Assembly: GCF_027594425.1 (NCBI RefSeq)
Contig: NZ_CP115159.1
Location: forward strand, 186,001-250,000
Direction: 5' to 3'
Length of the DNA: 64,000 bases
DNA from: Zunongwangia sp. HGR-M22
GTDB taxonomy: Bacteria > Bacteroidota > Bacteroidia > Flavobacteriales > Flavobacteriaceae
Shown here piece after piece: positions 17,382 to 26,762 of the stretch (position 1 is its first letter; each line of letters starts with the position of its first letter). The notes below the pieces were generated by a model. It searched no databases, was not told the origin of the DNA, and saw nothing but the letters and a program-made list of their open reading frames with translations. The translations under genes were made by a program, and so were the position numbers.

Positions 17382-17598
17382 CTTTTTCAGTTTTAATAAA
17401 TTTAATGTGATTGCATTTTAATTATTTCTGAAACAATAAGGCTGTTATGTTTAATCTGTTAGGAATAAGTGACTTTTGTGTTGAATGTGGTTCTTGTAGT
17501 AGTACCATAATTTACAATTTTACTCTTAAAACAATGATAAGGTTCTTAGAGGTTTGCTATAATTTTTATAATTTGGAACTCTATTTAAACAATCAAAA

Positions 17599-17994
17599 AT
17601 GAGCATTTTCAGTAAAGATAAAATTGAGGAAGAACACCAGAAGAAACAGGAGGATTTTCAAGAAGAAGATGTAGAGACTGTTCTAGAGGAAGAGGAGAAA
17701 ATCAAATCTAAATTTGAAAGTAAGAACGCGCTTAGACGATATTTTGATGATGCGCAAATCTTATTTAATTTGGTTAGAGATTACGCGAATGGTGATTATC
17801 GAGAAATCCCTTTTAATATTATAGCGGGTATTGGAGCTGCGCTGCTGTACGTATTGTCTCCTATAGATTTGATTCCAGATTTTATTCCTGTGGTAGGATA
17901 TCTGGACGACGCTGCAGTTATTGCTTTTTCTTTAAGTCTTATTGAAAAAGACCTGGCAGTTTATAAAGTTTGGAAAGCTAATCGAAAAGCTTAA
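17599..17994 (+). CDS. YkvA-family (DUF1232) membrane protein
   Basis: 131 aa. The first 50 residues are charged and probably a coiled coil (EEEHQKKQEDFQEEDVETV). The DUF1232 core follows: a hydrophobic hairpin with the hallmark ALLYVLSPIDLIPDFIPVVG and then YLDDAAVIAF. The family is common, of unknown function, and likely membrane-associated. It ends at a strong shared terminator opposite the desaturase gene. Confidence 0.9.
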   Translation: MSIFSKDKIEEEHQKKQEDFQEEDVETVLEEEEKIKSKFESKNALRRYFDDAQILFNLVRDYANGDYREIPFNIIAGIGAALLYVLSPIDLIPDFIPVVGYLDDAAVIAFSLSLIEKDLAVYKVWKANRKA

Positions 17995-18000
17995 ATAATA

Positions 18001-18040
18001 CAATCAAAAAAGTCCGCTTTATAGCGGACTTTTTTGATTG
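18001..18040. terminator. Strong bidirectional terminator
   Basis: Perfect 18-bp stem, with AAAAAAGTCCGCT in the left arm and AGCGGACTTTTTT in the right arm, around a TTAT-type loop between convergent genes. The A-tract and T-tract make it work on both strands. Confidence 0.9.
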
Positions 18041-18049
18041 TATCTGAGT

Positions 18050-19054
18050 TTAAATAATTCCGTTATTCGCTACCCATTTAAAAGTATATTGATCTTGCGG
18101 AATTGCGATACGATCTGCAATTCTCGTCATTCTATCGGGAAGTTTCATTAAGTAATCACGAGCTTTTTCAGCTTCATCTGTTAAGGCCCTCATTTTATCA
18201 ATTTCCCAATAGTCATTTAATTTTTTAAGAATATCGATATAATCGTAGGTGGTATACACACCAAGGCGTTGTGCTGCATTCGAGAAGTTTTCGAAAGCTT
18301 CAGCAATTCCCTGTCCGCTCTCTCTTAAAAATTGAGCTGGCATGACAATTTTTTTCTTCATCATGTCGTGGAATGCAATCATCATTTCACTTGGATCGTG
18401 CTCAAATATGGTTTTTACAAATTCTCGATATGCCATGTAATGGCGCATCTCGTCTCCGGCAATGATGTTACACATTTTTCCAAGCATTTTATTGCCTTTT
18501 TTCTTCGCTAATTGTCCCACACGTTTATGAGAAATATTAGTGGCTAATTCCTGAAAACTGGTGTATACAAAGTTTTTATAAGGATCTCTACCAGTACCAA
18601 TATCAAAACCATCGTTTATTAAATGCTGCGTGGTTTTTTCGATTTCTCGCATATCTACACGACCAGATAAATAAAGGTATTTATTAAGAGTATCACCGTG
18701 GCGATTTTCTTCACCTGTCCAGTGTCTTACCCATTTAGACCATGGATTTTGTTCGCCATCGGCACGACGTTGTTGGTCTACACCTTCTACATCCATTAGC
18801 CAGCTTTCGTAAGTAGGTAGGGCTTCTTCAGTAACCATATCTGCCACTAAAACAACCCAAAAATCGTAACCTAATTCTTTAGCTTCTTCGCGTAGTTGTT
18901 TCGCATTTTCTAAACCTTCTTCTCCCTGTAGATTAGGCAAAAGATCGGTAGGTTGCCAAATATCATCTACGGGAATTAGATATTCGTCAATAAACCCATC
19001 TACTTTTTTTTCGATGGTCTTCATTACTTCAAGTCTTATGTTTTCTAGGGCCAT
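18050..19054 (-). CDS. Acyl-[acyl-carrier-protein] desaturase (soluble di-iron)
   Basis: Stearoyl-ACP delta-9 desaturase-like enzyme (FA_desaturase_2), which introduces a double bond into acyl-ACP using O2 and ferredoxin; it would adjust membrane fluidity. The 334-aa protein has the di-iron ligands EENRH at 115-119, Glu169 in FQELA, and DEMRH at 201-205. It is soluble with no signal. Start taken at MALENIRLEV; an internal Met at residue 11 is less likely. Monocistronic, facing the YkvA gene. Confidence 0.93.
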   Translation of the reverse strand: MALENIRLEVMKTIEKKVDGFIDEYLIPVDDIWQPTDLLPNLQGEEGLENAKQLREEAKELGYDFWVVLVADMVTEEALPTYESWLMDVEGVDQQRRADGEQNPWSKWVRHWTGEENRHGDTLNKYLYLSGRVDMREIEKTTQHLINDGFDIGTGRDPYKNFVYTSFQELATNISHKRVGQLAKKKGNKMLGKMCNIIAGDEMRHYMAYREFVKTIFEHDPSEMMIAFHDMMKKKIVMPAQFLRESGQGIAEAFENFSNAAQRLGVYTTYDYIDILKKLNDYWEIDKMRALTDEAEKARDYLMKLPDRMTRIADRIAIPQDQYTFKWVANNGII

Positions 19055-19217
19055 TATTTTTCTATGTTACTGTAAATTAATGAAAATTGTCTAAATTACA
19101 GAGTTATTAGCAAGTTAAAATGCAATAATCATGCAATTATTTTAACTAAATGCATGGTTTGCAAATTAAAGGGAAATACATTGAATTACAAAGAGCTAAA
19201 TTTTTTACACTTGTAAA

Positions 19218-19949
19218 TCAATTTCTACCACTTTCTTCAGGATACAAGGTATAAACAGGATCACTTTGCCATACTTTCTTAGAATCGACATCTATAGCAG
19301 ATAAACTTCCTTTAAAAGCAGCACCTGTATCTACATTCCAAATATTCGCTTTATTCACCGGAAAGCTCTCACCAATGCGAGTTACCGGAGTGTGTCCAAT
19401 AAAAATGGAATCGAAAACCTGTAATCGCTTCGGAAAAAAAGGACTGTCTTTTTTAATATTTTCATCTAAAGCTAAAGCCATTTCCCAAAGTGTACGATCC
19501 CAGTAAAATCCTGTACTGTAATATTCGTATTCTGGACCATGAAGATTAGTAAAGCCTGCGTGTACAAATAATCGATTTTGATCGTCTACGTAATAGTTTT
19601 GCATTTCAGAAAAAAATCGAAGATGTTCTTGCTTCTCTTCTTCGTTTAATCTCGCGTAACCATCAATACTGCTTTGCCCGCCATGATGTAACCATTTTTC
19701 AGTCATTGTGCCACTTTCCAACCATTGATGTGTAAGATCATCATGATTACCACGCATAAAAATACAATTGTAATCTTTTGATAATTCAATTAAATACGAA
19801 ACCACATTTGCTGAATCACTCCAGCCATCAACATAGTCTCCAAGAAAAATAATGGTATCCTCTTTTGTAATTTCAACTTCCTCGTTTAATAGTTGTTTTA
19901 GTGCGCGTAGTCCTCCGTGAATATCACCTATGGCAAGCGTTCTACCCAT
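19218..19949 (-). CDS. Serine/threonine-type metallophosphatase
   Basis: 243-aa calcineurin-like phosphoesterase of the PPP/PrpA type. Metal ligands are seen in GDIHGG (residues 8-13), FLGDYVDGWSDS and MRGNHDDLT, with further His in FVHAGF and IFIGHTPV. Such enzymes act on phosphoproteins or small phosphate esters. It is the last gene of a three-gene unit (SDR, AlbA_2 protein, phosphatase) with single-nucleotide spacing, so it is probably translated from the same mRNA. Confidence 0.9.
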   Translation of the reverse strand: MGRTLAIGDIHGGLRALKQLLNEEVEITKEDTIIFLGDYVDGWSDSANVVSYLIELSKDYNCIFMRGNHDDLTHQWLESGTMTEKWLHHGGQSSIDGYARLNEEEKQEHLRFFSEMQNYYVDDQNRLFVHAGFTNLHGPEYEYYSTGFYWDRTLWEMALALDENIKKDSPFFPKRLQVFDSIFIGHTPVTRIGESFPVNKANIWNVDTGAAFKGSLSAIDVDSKKVWQSDPVYTLYPEESGRN

Positions 19950-19950
19950 G

Positions 19951-21087
19951 CTAATTGTATTTTACTTTTCTTAAAATTCGTGTACTTTCTTTATAATAAT
20001 GGTAGGCTTCTCTGCTATACTTTTTTAAGAAGGGTTTTGCTTCTTCCAGTTTTTCCATCGCCTCTCCAAAGCCGTTAAGATAACAAAGCAAATAGGTTGA
20101 TGGTAGGTTTTTAACATCCTTTCGTTGATTTTTAGTAAGTGGTAAGAGTTGTTTTAAGCGTGCCAACAGCAGATTGTTGCTATTGTAAATATGATAGAGC
20201 GTATTTTTATCGTACACCGGTGGCTCGAAAACTAGTTTGCTTTGTATTTCATAGGTCGCATTATCTTTAAAATGAATGATTACTTCTTCTAAAGGATAAT
20301 AGTTGTAACTATTGGGAACACCAAGATGAACATACTCCAAAATCTTGAAAGTGTCGTTGTCTGAAGAAATACTTACTTCATCTAAATCTGAATAAAATAG
20401 TTTTACCTGCTCGTTGATAAGCGCAATATCTACTCGGCTAAAGTAAGTTTTTCCTTTTGCATGTTTCTTCTTCCCGGCCCAGCAGACCACAAAATATTCT
20501 TTAAAAACTTTATAGGTTGGATTTAGTTTTTTGTGATGATTAATGAAATCAAAAACTCCGTCTAGGGTTAGCTCAATATTATTTTGTGCATGTTTTTCTA
20601 TGGCGGCTACAACTTCAGAATTTTCATCTTCAATTTTAATATCAAAATCCTTTGGCATGCTTATGCTGCCATCTCTAAGAAAAATGGAGCCTCCATAATA
20701 CTTCCAGATATTTTTCCGAAGTGAACAAATTTGACCATTATTAGGTCTTATTGTTACTAAGCCTACCACCAAATGATCTGGAAGATGCGGAAAAGGAATG
20801 TTCTCGTAAATAATTTTAGGAGGATTGCTTAGATATGCATTTATAAGGTTCTGGATTTTACTGTCATCAAAAAAATCGATACCTAAAATTTCGTTGTCTT
20901 CATCTCTAACACCGATAACTATGTAGGAGTTGTTGTTTGGATTAGAATTTGCAAGTGCGCATATATGTTTTAAAAATTTAGCCTTCCCTTCTTTTTCACG
21001 AATGTTCAGCTGTAGTTTTTTATCATAAAAACTATTCTCGTCGTTATGCGCTAAAAGATTTTTTATAAGAAGGCGTTTATTAATCAT
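19951..21087 (-). CDS. Schlafen/AlbA_2-domain putative nucleic-acid-binding protein
   Basis: 378 aa. Residues about 18-150 form the AlbA_2 (Schlafen AAA_4) domain: the open end FYDKKLQLN, FLKHICALANS, SYIVIGVRDEDNEILGID and VVGLVTIRPNN. The rest has no ATPase motif I can see and is predicted alpha/beta with a helical end (EEAKPFLKKYSREAYHYYK). AlbA_2 proteins are often annotated as RNA-binding or as regulators; the function is not established. It lies one base from both its neighbours. Confidence 0.82.
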   Translation of the reverse strand: MINKRLLIKNLLAHNDENSFYDKKLQLNIREKEGKAKFLKHICALANSNPNNNSYIVIGVRDEDNEILGIDFFDDSKIQNLINAYLSNPPKIIYENIPFPHLPDHLVVGLVTIRPNNGQICSLRKNIWKYYGGSIFLRDGSISMPKDFDIKIEDENSEVVAAIEKHAQNNIELTLDGVFDFINHHKKLNPTYKVFKEYFVVCWAGKKKHAKGKTYFSRVDIALINEQVKLFYSDLDEVSISSDNDTFKILEYVHLGVPNSYNYYPLEEVIIHFKDNATYEIQSKLVFEPPVYDKNTLYHIYNSNNLLLARLKQLLPLTKNQRKDVKNLPSTYLLCYLNGFGEAMEKLEEAKPFLKKYSREAYHYYKESTRILRKVKYN

Positions 21088-21088
21088 G

Positions 21089-21838
21089 TTAGTTTTTGTC
21101 TACAATAGTGCTTGTGGCCTGCGAAGTGCACATTACGATTAAATCGGCAATATTTACATGATATGGTCTGGTAACTACAAAACGAATAATATCTGCAATA
21201 TCTTCTGGTTGTAAAGCTTTAAACCCTTGATAGACTTTTTTAGCTTTTTCTTTATCACCTTTAAATCGAACATCACTAAACTCGGTTTCTACTAGACCTG
21301 GGTTAATTGCGCCTACACGAATTCCTTTGCCGTTTAGGTCTATTCTCATTCCCTGATTTAAGGCATCTACGGCATGCTTGCTGGCACAATAAACATTTCC
21401 GTTAGGATAAACCTCTTTACCAGCAGTTGAACCAATATTGATAATATGTCCAGATTTTCTTTCGATCATTCCCGAAATTACAGCTTTACTAACATAAAGT
21501 AATCCTTTAACGTTAATATCGATCATGGCATCCCAGTCTTCTATAGAGCCATCCTGGATAGTTTCTAAACCATGAGCATTACCAGCGTTGTTTATAAGGA
21601 TATCGATATTAGAGAAATCTGGTGGTAAATTTTCAATCTTTTTAAAAACCTCTTCTTTATCTCTTACATCAAAACTTAAGGTTAATACATCAACTTTTTT
21701 GCTCAATGTTTCTTTAAGTTCATTTAGTCTGCCTTCTCGTCTTCCGCAGATAATTAGATTATAACCTTCTTCAGCTAAAGCTTTTGCTGTTTCTTTTCCT
21801 ATACCGCTGCTTGCTCCTGTGATTAATGCAGTTTTCAT
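21089..21838 (-). CDS. SDR-family NAD(P)-dependent oxidoreductase (YdfG-like)
   Basis: 249-aa short-chain dehydrogenase. Visible motifs are the cofactor loop TGASSGIG (7-14), the NADP-type Arg pair in CGRREGRL, DVRDKEEV, NNAGNAHG, and the catalytic Ser-Tyr-Lys in NIGSTAGK and YCASKHA. It resembles the YdfG/serine 3-dehydrogenase group, which reduces malonic semialdehyde or oxidises 3-hydroxy acids. First gene of a unit with the AlbA_2 protein and phosphatase genes. Confidence 0.92.
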   Translation of the reverse strand: MKTALITGASSGIGKETAKALAEEGYNLIICGRREGRLNELKETLSKKVDVLTLSFDVRDKEEVFKKIENLPPDFSNIDILINNAGNAHGLETIQDGSIEDWDAMIDINVKGLLYVSKAVISGMIERKSGHIINIGSTAGKEVYPNGNVYCASKHAVDALNQGMRIDLNGKGIRVGAINPGLVETEFSDVRFKGDKEKAKKVYQGFKALQPEDIADIIRFVVTRPYHVNIADLIVMCTSQATSTIVDKN

Positions 21839-22003
21839 TGTTAATTTTTTTTAAAGACTAATGTACTAAAGTATTTACAAGTAAGAGGTTTAGCCTAATT
21901 AATTAGATTTTAAATCTTGTTAAAAATAGTTAACAGGTGGAAACATGGAAAATGATATCGATTTTACAACGTTATTTAAGCTGAATAAACACAAATCTGA
22001 TTT

Positions 22004-22807
22004 ATGAAAAAACAAATTTTAAACTTTAAAACGCTATTTTTACTGGTATTTGCAGGTCTTACGTTAACCTCTTGTAGTGACGATGACGACAATGTTTCTA
22101 CTGAAGAAAATGCCAGAGTCGCTTTTAGAATGGTCGATGCTCCCGGAGATTTTGATGAGGTAAATATCGATGTTGAAGAAGTTAGAGTACAAGTTGATGC
22201 TGAAGGTGAAGATGATGGGTGGATACTATTGGATACTGAAGCCGGAATCTATAATTTATTAGAACTTACCGGTGGGGTGTCGCAATTATTAGCCGACGAA
22301 GAAATTGCGCCAGGATATGCGGGACAAATCCGTCTAATTTTAGGAGATGATAATTCGGTAGTAGTAGATGGAGAACAATATGCACTAGCAACACCAAGCG
22401 CCCAACAATCTGGACTTAAATTAAACCTGGATAAAGAATTAGAATCGGGTGAATCATATACTTATACTTTAGATTTTGACGTAGAAGAATCGATCGTTAA
22501 CCAAGGGAATGGAGGATATCTATTAAAACCTGTAATTCGTTTATCTGCGGAAGAAAATTCAGGTAAAATTGTGGGTGAGGTGCATCCTTCAGAATTTAGA
22601 AGTTTAGTAACTGCTAAAAATGCTACAAATACAATTTCTGCTTACACAAACGAAGATGGTGATTTTACACTTTACGGAGTGCCAGAAGGAACTTACCAAA
22701 TTACGGTAATCGCAGAGGAAGCTTCAGGATTAGAGGCTATTACGAAAGACAATGTGGTTGTAGAAAACGGCGAAATTACAGATGTAGAGACTTTATTTTT
22801 AGAATAA
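22004..22807 (+). CDS. DUF4382 lipoprotein with carboxypeptidase-regulatory-like domain
   Basis: 267 aa. A lipoprotein signal ends TSCSDDDDN, with the Asp-rich stretch after Cys that is common in surface lipoproteins of this phylum. DUF4382 follows (VAFRMVDAPGDFDEVNIDVE, GYAGQIRLILGDDN, LKLNL). The last 70 residues look like a carboxypeptidase regulatory-like beta-sandwich (TNEDGDFTLYGVPEGTYQIT). Role unknown, probably cell surface. Monocistronic with a clear terminator. Confidence 0.87.
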   Translation: MKKQILNFKTLFLLVFAGLTLTSCSDDDDNVSTEENARVAFRMVDAPGDFDEVNIDVEEVRVQVDAEGEDDGWILLDTEAGIYNLLELTGGVSQLLADEEIAPGYAGQIRLILGDDNSVVVDGEQYALATPSAQQSGLKLNLDKELESGESYTYTLDFDVEESIVNQGNGGYLLKPVIRLSAEENSGKIVGEVHPSEFRSLVTAKNATNTISAYTNEDGDFTLYGVPEGTYQITVIAEEASGLEAITKDNVVVENGEITDVETLFLE

Positions 22808-22835
22808 ATTTCGGCTTTTAGATAAAACAAAAATG

Positions 22836-22859
22836 GGCGCTTTTTTAGCGCCTTTTTTT
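22836..22859 (+). terminator. Rho-independent terminator
   Basis: GGCGCT (22836-22841) pairs with AGCGCC (22847-22852), followed by T7. It ends the DUF4382 gene. Confidence 0.88.
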
Positions 22860-23063
22860 GTTTTCAATTTTTTAAAGAAAGCTTCAGCGTAGTAATGATA
22901 TGCTCTAATTTTTATTTTATTTGAGATTTAAATGAAAATAGTTATAATCTTAAGGTATTGATATTTAGTGTTCTATATTTTTTCTATAATTATTAAGTGC
23001 TGATACACAATACAATTTGAGGCTTTCCGTTAGATTTATGCTTAAACCAAAGAAACTAGATTA
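22860..23063. other. Non-coding gap upstream of the Bat operon
   Basis: AT-rich, with no credible reading frame or RNA gene seen. With the adjoining terminator and promoter it makes up the gap before moxR. Confidence 0.5.
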
Positions 23064-23091
23064 TTGAATATCCGAAAGTTTAATAATTTTG
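23064..23091 (+). promoter_or_regulatory. Putative promoter of the Bat operon
   Basis: A -33-like TTG at 23064-23066, a 17-nt spacer and a -7 element TAATTTTG at 23084-23091 (exact TAnnTTTG). The leader to the moxR start is about 50 nt. Confidence 0.5.
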
Positions 23092-23148
23092 AATTTGCTA
23101 CGACCGCCGTATGGTTGTATATTCACGTTTTAAAATCTAATTAGAATA

Positions 23149-24153
23149 ATGACAGACAATCAATCTTCTTTAGACATCGCCAGTCTAAACGAAAAAATTG
23201 AAAGAGAAAGTGCTTTCATAGATGTGTTAACAACAGAAATGAATAAAGTTATTGTTGGCCAAAAGCACATGGTAGAGCGTTTACTTATAGGTTTATTAGG
23301 ACAGGGACATATTCTTTTAGAAGGTGTTCCCGGGCTTGCAAAAACCCTGGCAATTAATACATTATCACAGGCAGTGCATGGATCGTTTAGCCGTGTGCAG
23401 TTTACGCCAGATTTGCTACCAGCAGATGTTGTGGGTACGCTAATCTATAATATGAAAATCAATGATTTTAGTATAAAAAAGGGGCCAATTTTCGCCAATT
23501 TCGTTCTTGCAGATGAGATTAACCGTGCGCCCGCAAAAGTACAATCGGCCTTGTTAGAAGCCATGCAGGAAAAGCAGGTAACCATTGGTGACGAGACATT
23601 TAAGCTAGATAAACCGTTTTTGGTAATGGCTACGCAAAACCCTGTAGAGCAAGAAGGAACTTATCCTTTACCAGAAGCACAGGTCGATCGTTTTATGCTA
23701 AAAACAGTAATTAAATATCCACAATTAGAGGAAGAGCAGTTAATTATCCGCGCCAATCTAAAAGGAAGTTTTGAAAAAGTAAATCAGGTAGTTAGTATCG
23801 ATCAAATTTTAAGAGCTCAGCAAACCGTTAGAGAGGTTTATATGGACGAAAAGATCGAGAAATACATTCTTGATATCATCTTTGCTACTCGTACTCCTGA
23901 AAAGTATAAACTTGAAGATTTAAAACCTTTAATTAATTTTGGAGCTTCTCCTCGTGGTAGCATCAACCTGGCAACTGCAGCAAAGTGTTATGCATTTATA
24001 AAGCGTAGAGGGTATGTAATTCCTGAAGACGTTAGAGCAGTAGTTTACGATGTATTGCGCCACAGAATAGGAATTACCTATGAAGCTGAAGCCGAAAATA
24101 TAACTTCTGAAGATATTATTGCTAAGATCGTAAACGAGATCGAAGTGCCGTAG
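23149..24153 (+). CDS. moxR: MoxR-family AAA+ ATPase of the Bat operon
   Basis: 334-aa AAA+ chaperone-like ATPase. Walker A is GVPGLAKT (59-66), Walker B is in FVLADEINRAP, and sensor and arginine-finger segments are seen in MATQNPVEQEGTYPLPEAQ-like sequence (MATQNPVEQEG, LPEAQVDRF). MoxR proteins act with VWA-domain partners to assemble or activate targets, and two such partners (BatA, BatB) are encoded downstream. First gene of a nine-kilobase operon. Confidence 0.96.
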   Translation: MTDNQSSLDIASLNEKIERESAFIDVLTTEMNKVIVGQKHMVERLLIGLLGQGHILLEGVPGLAKTLAINTLSQAVHGSFSRVQFTPDLLPADVVGTLIYNMKINDFSIKKGPIFANFVLADEINRAPAKVQSALLEAMQEKQVTIGDETFKLDKPFLVMATQNPVEQEGTYPLPEAQVDRFMLKTVIKYPQLEEEQLIIRANLKGSFEKVNQVVSIDQILRAQQTVREVYMDEKIEKYILDIIFATRTPEKYKLEDLKPLINFGASPRGSINLATAAKCYAFIKRRGYVIPEDVRAVVYDVLRHRIGITYEAEAENITSEDIIAKIVNEIEVP

Positions 24154-24226
24154 GTATACAATTATCAATTGGCAATTATCAAAATCGTTTTGGTAATTGA
24201 TTATTGTTATTTGTTTATTTAATTAT

Positions 24227-25093
24227 ATGGATACCAAAGAGTTACTTAAGAAAGTTCGTAAGATCGAGATAAAGACCCGTCGCCTTAGTGATCATATCTT
24301 TGGCGGGGAATATCATTCTACCTTTAAAGGAAGGGGAATGACGTTTAGTGAAGTACGAAAATACCAATTTGGTGATGATGTTCGTAGTATCGACTGGAAT
24401 GTTACTGCAAAATATAACGAGCCTTTTGTAAAAGTTTTTGAAGAAGAACGAGAGCTAACCATGATGTTGGTGGTGGATGTTTCTGGATCTGAGTTTTTTG
24501 GGACTCAAAGTCAGTTTAAAAAAGAAGTGATTACTGAAATTGCGGCGACTTTGGCATTTTCAGCAACACAAAATAATGATAAGATCGGTTTGCTTATGTT
24601 TTCAGACCAGATCGAAAAATATATTCCACCTAAAAAAGGAAAATCTCACGTTCTAAGAATTATTCGAGAACTTATAGAATTTAAGCCCAAAAGCAAGAAA
24701 ACCGATATTGGTAAAGGATTAAAATACCTTTCTAATGTAATGAAAAAGAAAGCGATTGTTTTTGTGCTTTCCGATTTTATGGGCGATGATTACCAACAAA
24801 CGCTAAAAATTACCGGAAACAAGCACGATGTTACGGGAATACGGGTTTATGATCAACGCGAAAAGGAAATTCCTAATCTTGGTTTGGTACAAATGTTGGA
24901 TGAAGAGACCAACGAATATATCACCGTAAATACGGGCAGTAAATCGGTAAGGAGAAGTTATACCGATCATTATCTGGATCGTGTCAAATATTTTGAAGAA
25001 AGCTTTAAGCTAAGTGGCTCGGGAGTGATTAATACCAGAGTAGACGAAAGTTATGTAAAAAAACTTTTGGGGTATTTTAAAAGAAGAGGCTAA
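24227..25093 (+). CDS. DUF58-domain protein
   Basis: 288 aa from the ATG at 24227 (MDTKELLKKV). The frame extends to a TTG at 24197, which is less likely. The DUF58 core is GRGMTFSEVRKYQFGDDVRS with IDWNVTAKYNEPFVKVFEEE (quoted as two adjoining pieces), and the C-terminal part resembles a VWA fold with DVSGSEFFG in place of a full MIDAS. It is soluble, with no membrane segment. The moxR-DUF58-VWA order is conserved in this family of operons. Probably bridges MoxR and the membrane proteins (inference). Confidence 0.92.
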   Translation: MDTKELLKKVRKIEIKTRRLSDHIFGGEYHSTFKGRGMTFSEVRKYQFGDDVRSIDWNVTAKYNEPFVKVFEEERELTMMLVVDVSGSEFFGTQSQFKKEVITEIAATLAFSATQNNDKIGLLMFSDQIEKYIPPKKGKSHVLRIIRELIEFKPKSKKTDIGKGLKYLSNVMKKKAIVFVLSDFMGDDYQQTLKITGNKHDVTGIRVYDQREKEIPNLGLVQMLDEETNEYITVNTGSKSVRRSYTDHYLDRVKYFEESFKLSGSGVINTRVDESYVKKLLGYFKRRG

Positions 25094-25103
25094 GCATATT
25101 AAG

Positions 25104-26762
25104 ATGAAGAAAAATCAATTGTCAGACCCTATATATAAACAACATGCTGTCAAAAAGCGATTATTGGCAATTTTAGTGATTGCTTTCGCTTTTTTTGCAA
25201 TGCCATTAGTTGCTCAGCAAGCTCAGGTTTCAGCAAAAATAGATACTGCGCAAATTAAAATTGGAGAGCAAATTGCCTATAAAATAAATGTTGAAACCGA
25301 TTCTACGAATCTTGTTGTTTTTCCTGAAGGAAACACTTTCGCACCTTTAGAAATTGTAGAGTCTTTAGGAACAGATACTACACGAGTTCAAAATAAATAT
25401 CAGCTTTTTAAAGAATATACACTTACCCAGTTTGATTCGGGTTCGTATACTATTCCGCAGCAAAAAATTATTATCAATAATAAGCCATTCTTAACCGATT
25501 CGATGCGTGTTGAGGTTGCCGATGTAGCTGTAGATACTACAAAACAAGAAATGTATCCAATAAAGCCATCGGTAGAGATTCCTAAAAGCTTTAGTGTCCC
25601 AAACTGGATTTGGTGGTTGTTATTAGTATTGGTTATTTTAGGTGTTTTAGCATTCTTTTTTATAAAGCGTAGGAGAGAAAAAGCTTTAGAAAATAAGCTA
25701 CCGCCTTACGAGCAAGCTATGAAAGATTTGGAAGATCTGGATAAAAGCACACTTATCGAGAATCGAGAGGTAAAAGAATATTATTCAAGACTAACTTATG
25801 CGATTAGAAGATATTTAGACGAAAAAGTTTATGATGGGGCGATGGAAAGTACAACTACCGAATTGATTGAATACCTTGAAATTCAGCAGAAATCTGGAGT
25901 ACTTCAGCTACATGGCAAAACCTTAGATAATTTAAAGCAGATTTTACAAAGAGCCGATTTAGCGAAATTTGCCGGTTCTCGTCCAGATGTTATTACTGCA
26001 AAGGAAGATCGAAATAAAAGCCGAATGATCATTAATGATGTAAAATCATCGATGCCAGAACCTACTGAAGAAGAGTTGATGCAAGATGAAGAATATCGCC
26101 GAAGCAAACTTTCTAAAAGAAGGAAAAAAAGACTGATTTTAGGAATTTCGGGAGGTGTTTTAGTCGTGTTTATCGCATTGGCTGTTTTAATAAGCTCTAA
26201 AGGTTTGGATTATGTGGTGGATACCTATTGGGGACACCCAACCAAAGAATTATTGGAAGGTGATTGGATAAGAAGCGAATATGGTACGCCAGCGGTTTAT
26301 GTTACCACTCCAGATGTTTTGGTAAGAAGAGAAATGGAGCTTAGCGAAGATGCTACCCAATCTTATATAGATGCGCAGATGTTTAGTTTTGGTAGTTTGG
26401 TTAGTAATTTTTATACCAGCTTAAGTACCAGAACATTTAGTAAAAAAGACCAATTTGACCTTAAGACCGGGGTAGATGGAGTTTATAAAGAGTTGGAAAA
26501 TCAGGGCGCACAAAATATCGTGATGAAGCAGGAAGATTTTACAACAGTAAATGGAGCTAACGGAGTGAAAGTCTTTGGTACTTTAGAGATGACAAATCCT
26601 GTAAACGATGAAATTCAGCCTAAAAAATATAGCATTCTGAATTTTGCTCAAAACGGAGGTTTCCAACAAATCACGGTGATTTATAATGAAGATGATAGCT
26701 ATGCTGAAGAAATTTCCGGAAGGATTATTAATTCAGTAGAACTTATAAAATCAACAAATTAA
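25104..26762 (+). CDS. Bat-operon membrane protein with BatD-like N-terminal domain
   Basis: 552 aa of no firmly named family, placed between the DUF58 and batA genes. A signal-like segment covers residues 18-37, and a BatD-like beta domain (IKIGEQIAYKINVETDSTNL) extends to about 155. A transmembrane helix at about 168-188 is followed by a basic, helical cytoplasmic part (YYSRLTYAIRRYLDEKVYDG), resembling the tail of DUF4381/BatD proteins. A second hydrophobic helix is near residue 350, and the C-terminal 180 residues look like a periplasmic DUF4878-type alpha/beta domain. Its stop overlaps the batA start by one base. Likely a structural member of the complex. Confidence 0.78.
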   Translation: MKKNQLSDPIYKQHAVKKRLLAILVIAFAFFAMPLVAQQAQVSAKIDTAQIKIGEQIAYKINVETDSTNLVVFPEGNTFAPLEIVESLGTDTTRVQNKYQLFKEYTLTQFDSGSYTIPQQKIIINNKPFLTDSMRVEVADVAVDTTKQEMYPIKPSVEIPKSFSVPNWIWWLLLVLVILGVLAFFFIKRRREKALENKLPPYEQAMKDLEDLDKSTLIENREVKEYYSRLTYAIRRYLDEKVYDGAMESTTTELIEYLEIQQKSGVLQLHGKTLDNLKQILQRADLAKFAGSRPDVITAKEDRNKSRMIINDVKSSMPEPTEEELMQDEEYRRSKLSKRRKKRLILGISGGVLVVFIALAVLISSKGLDYVVDTYWGHPTKELLEGDWIRSEYGTPAVYVTTPDVLVRREMELSEDATQSYIDAQMFSFGSLVSNFYTSLSTRTFSKKDQFDLKTGVDGVYKELENQGAQNIVMKQEDFTTVNGANGVKVFGTLEMTNPVNDEIQPKKYSILNFAQNGGFQQITVIYNEDDSYAEEISGRIINSVELIKSTN

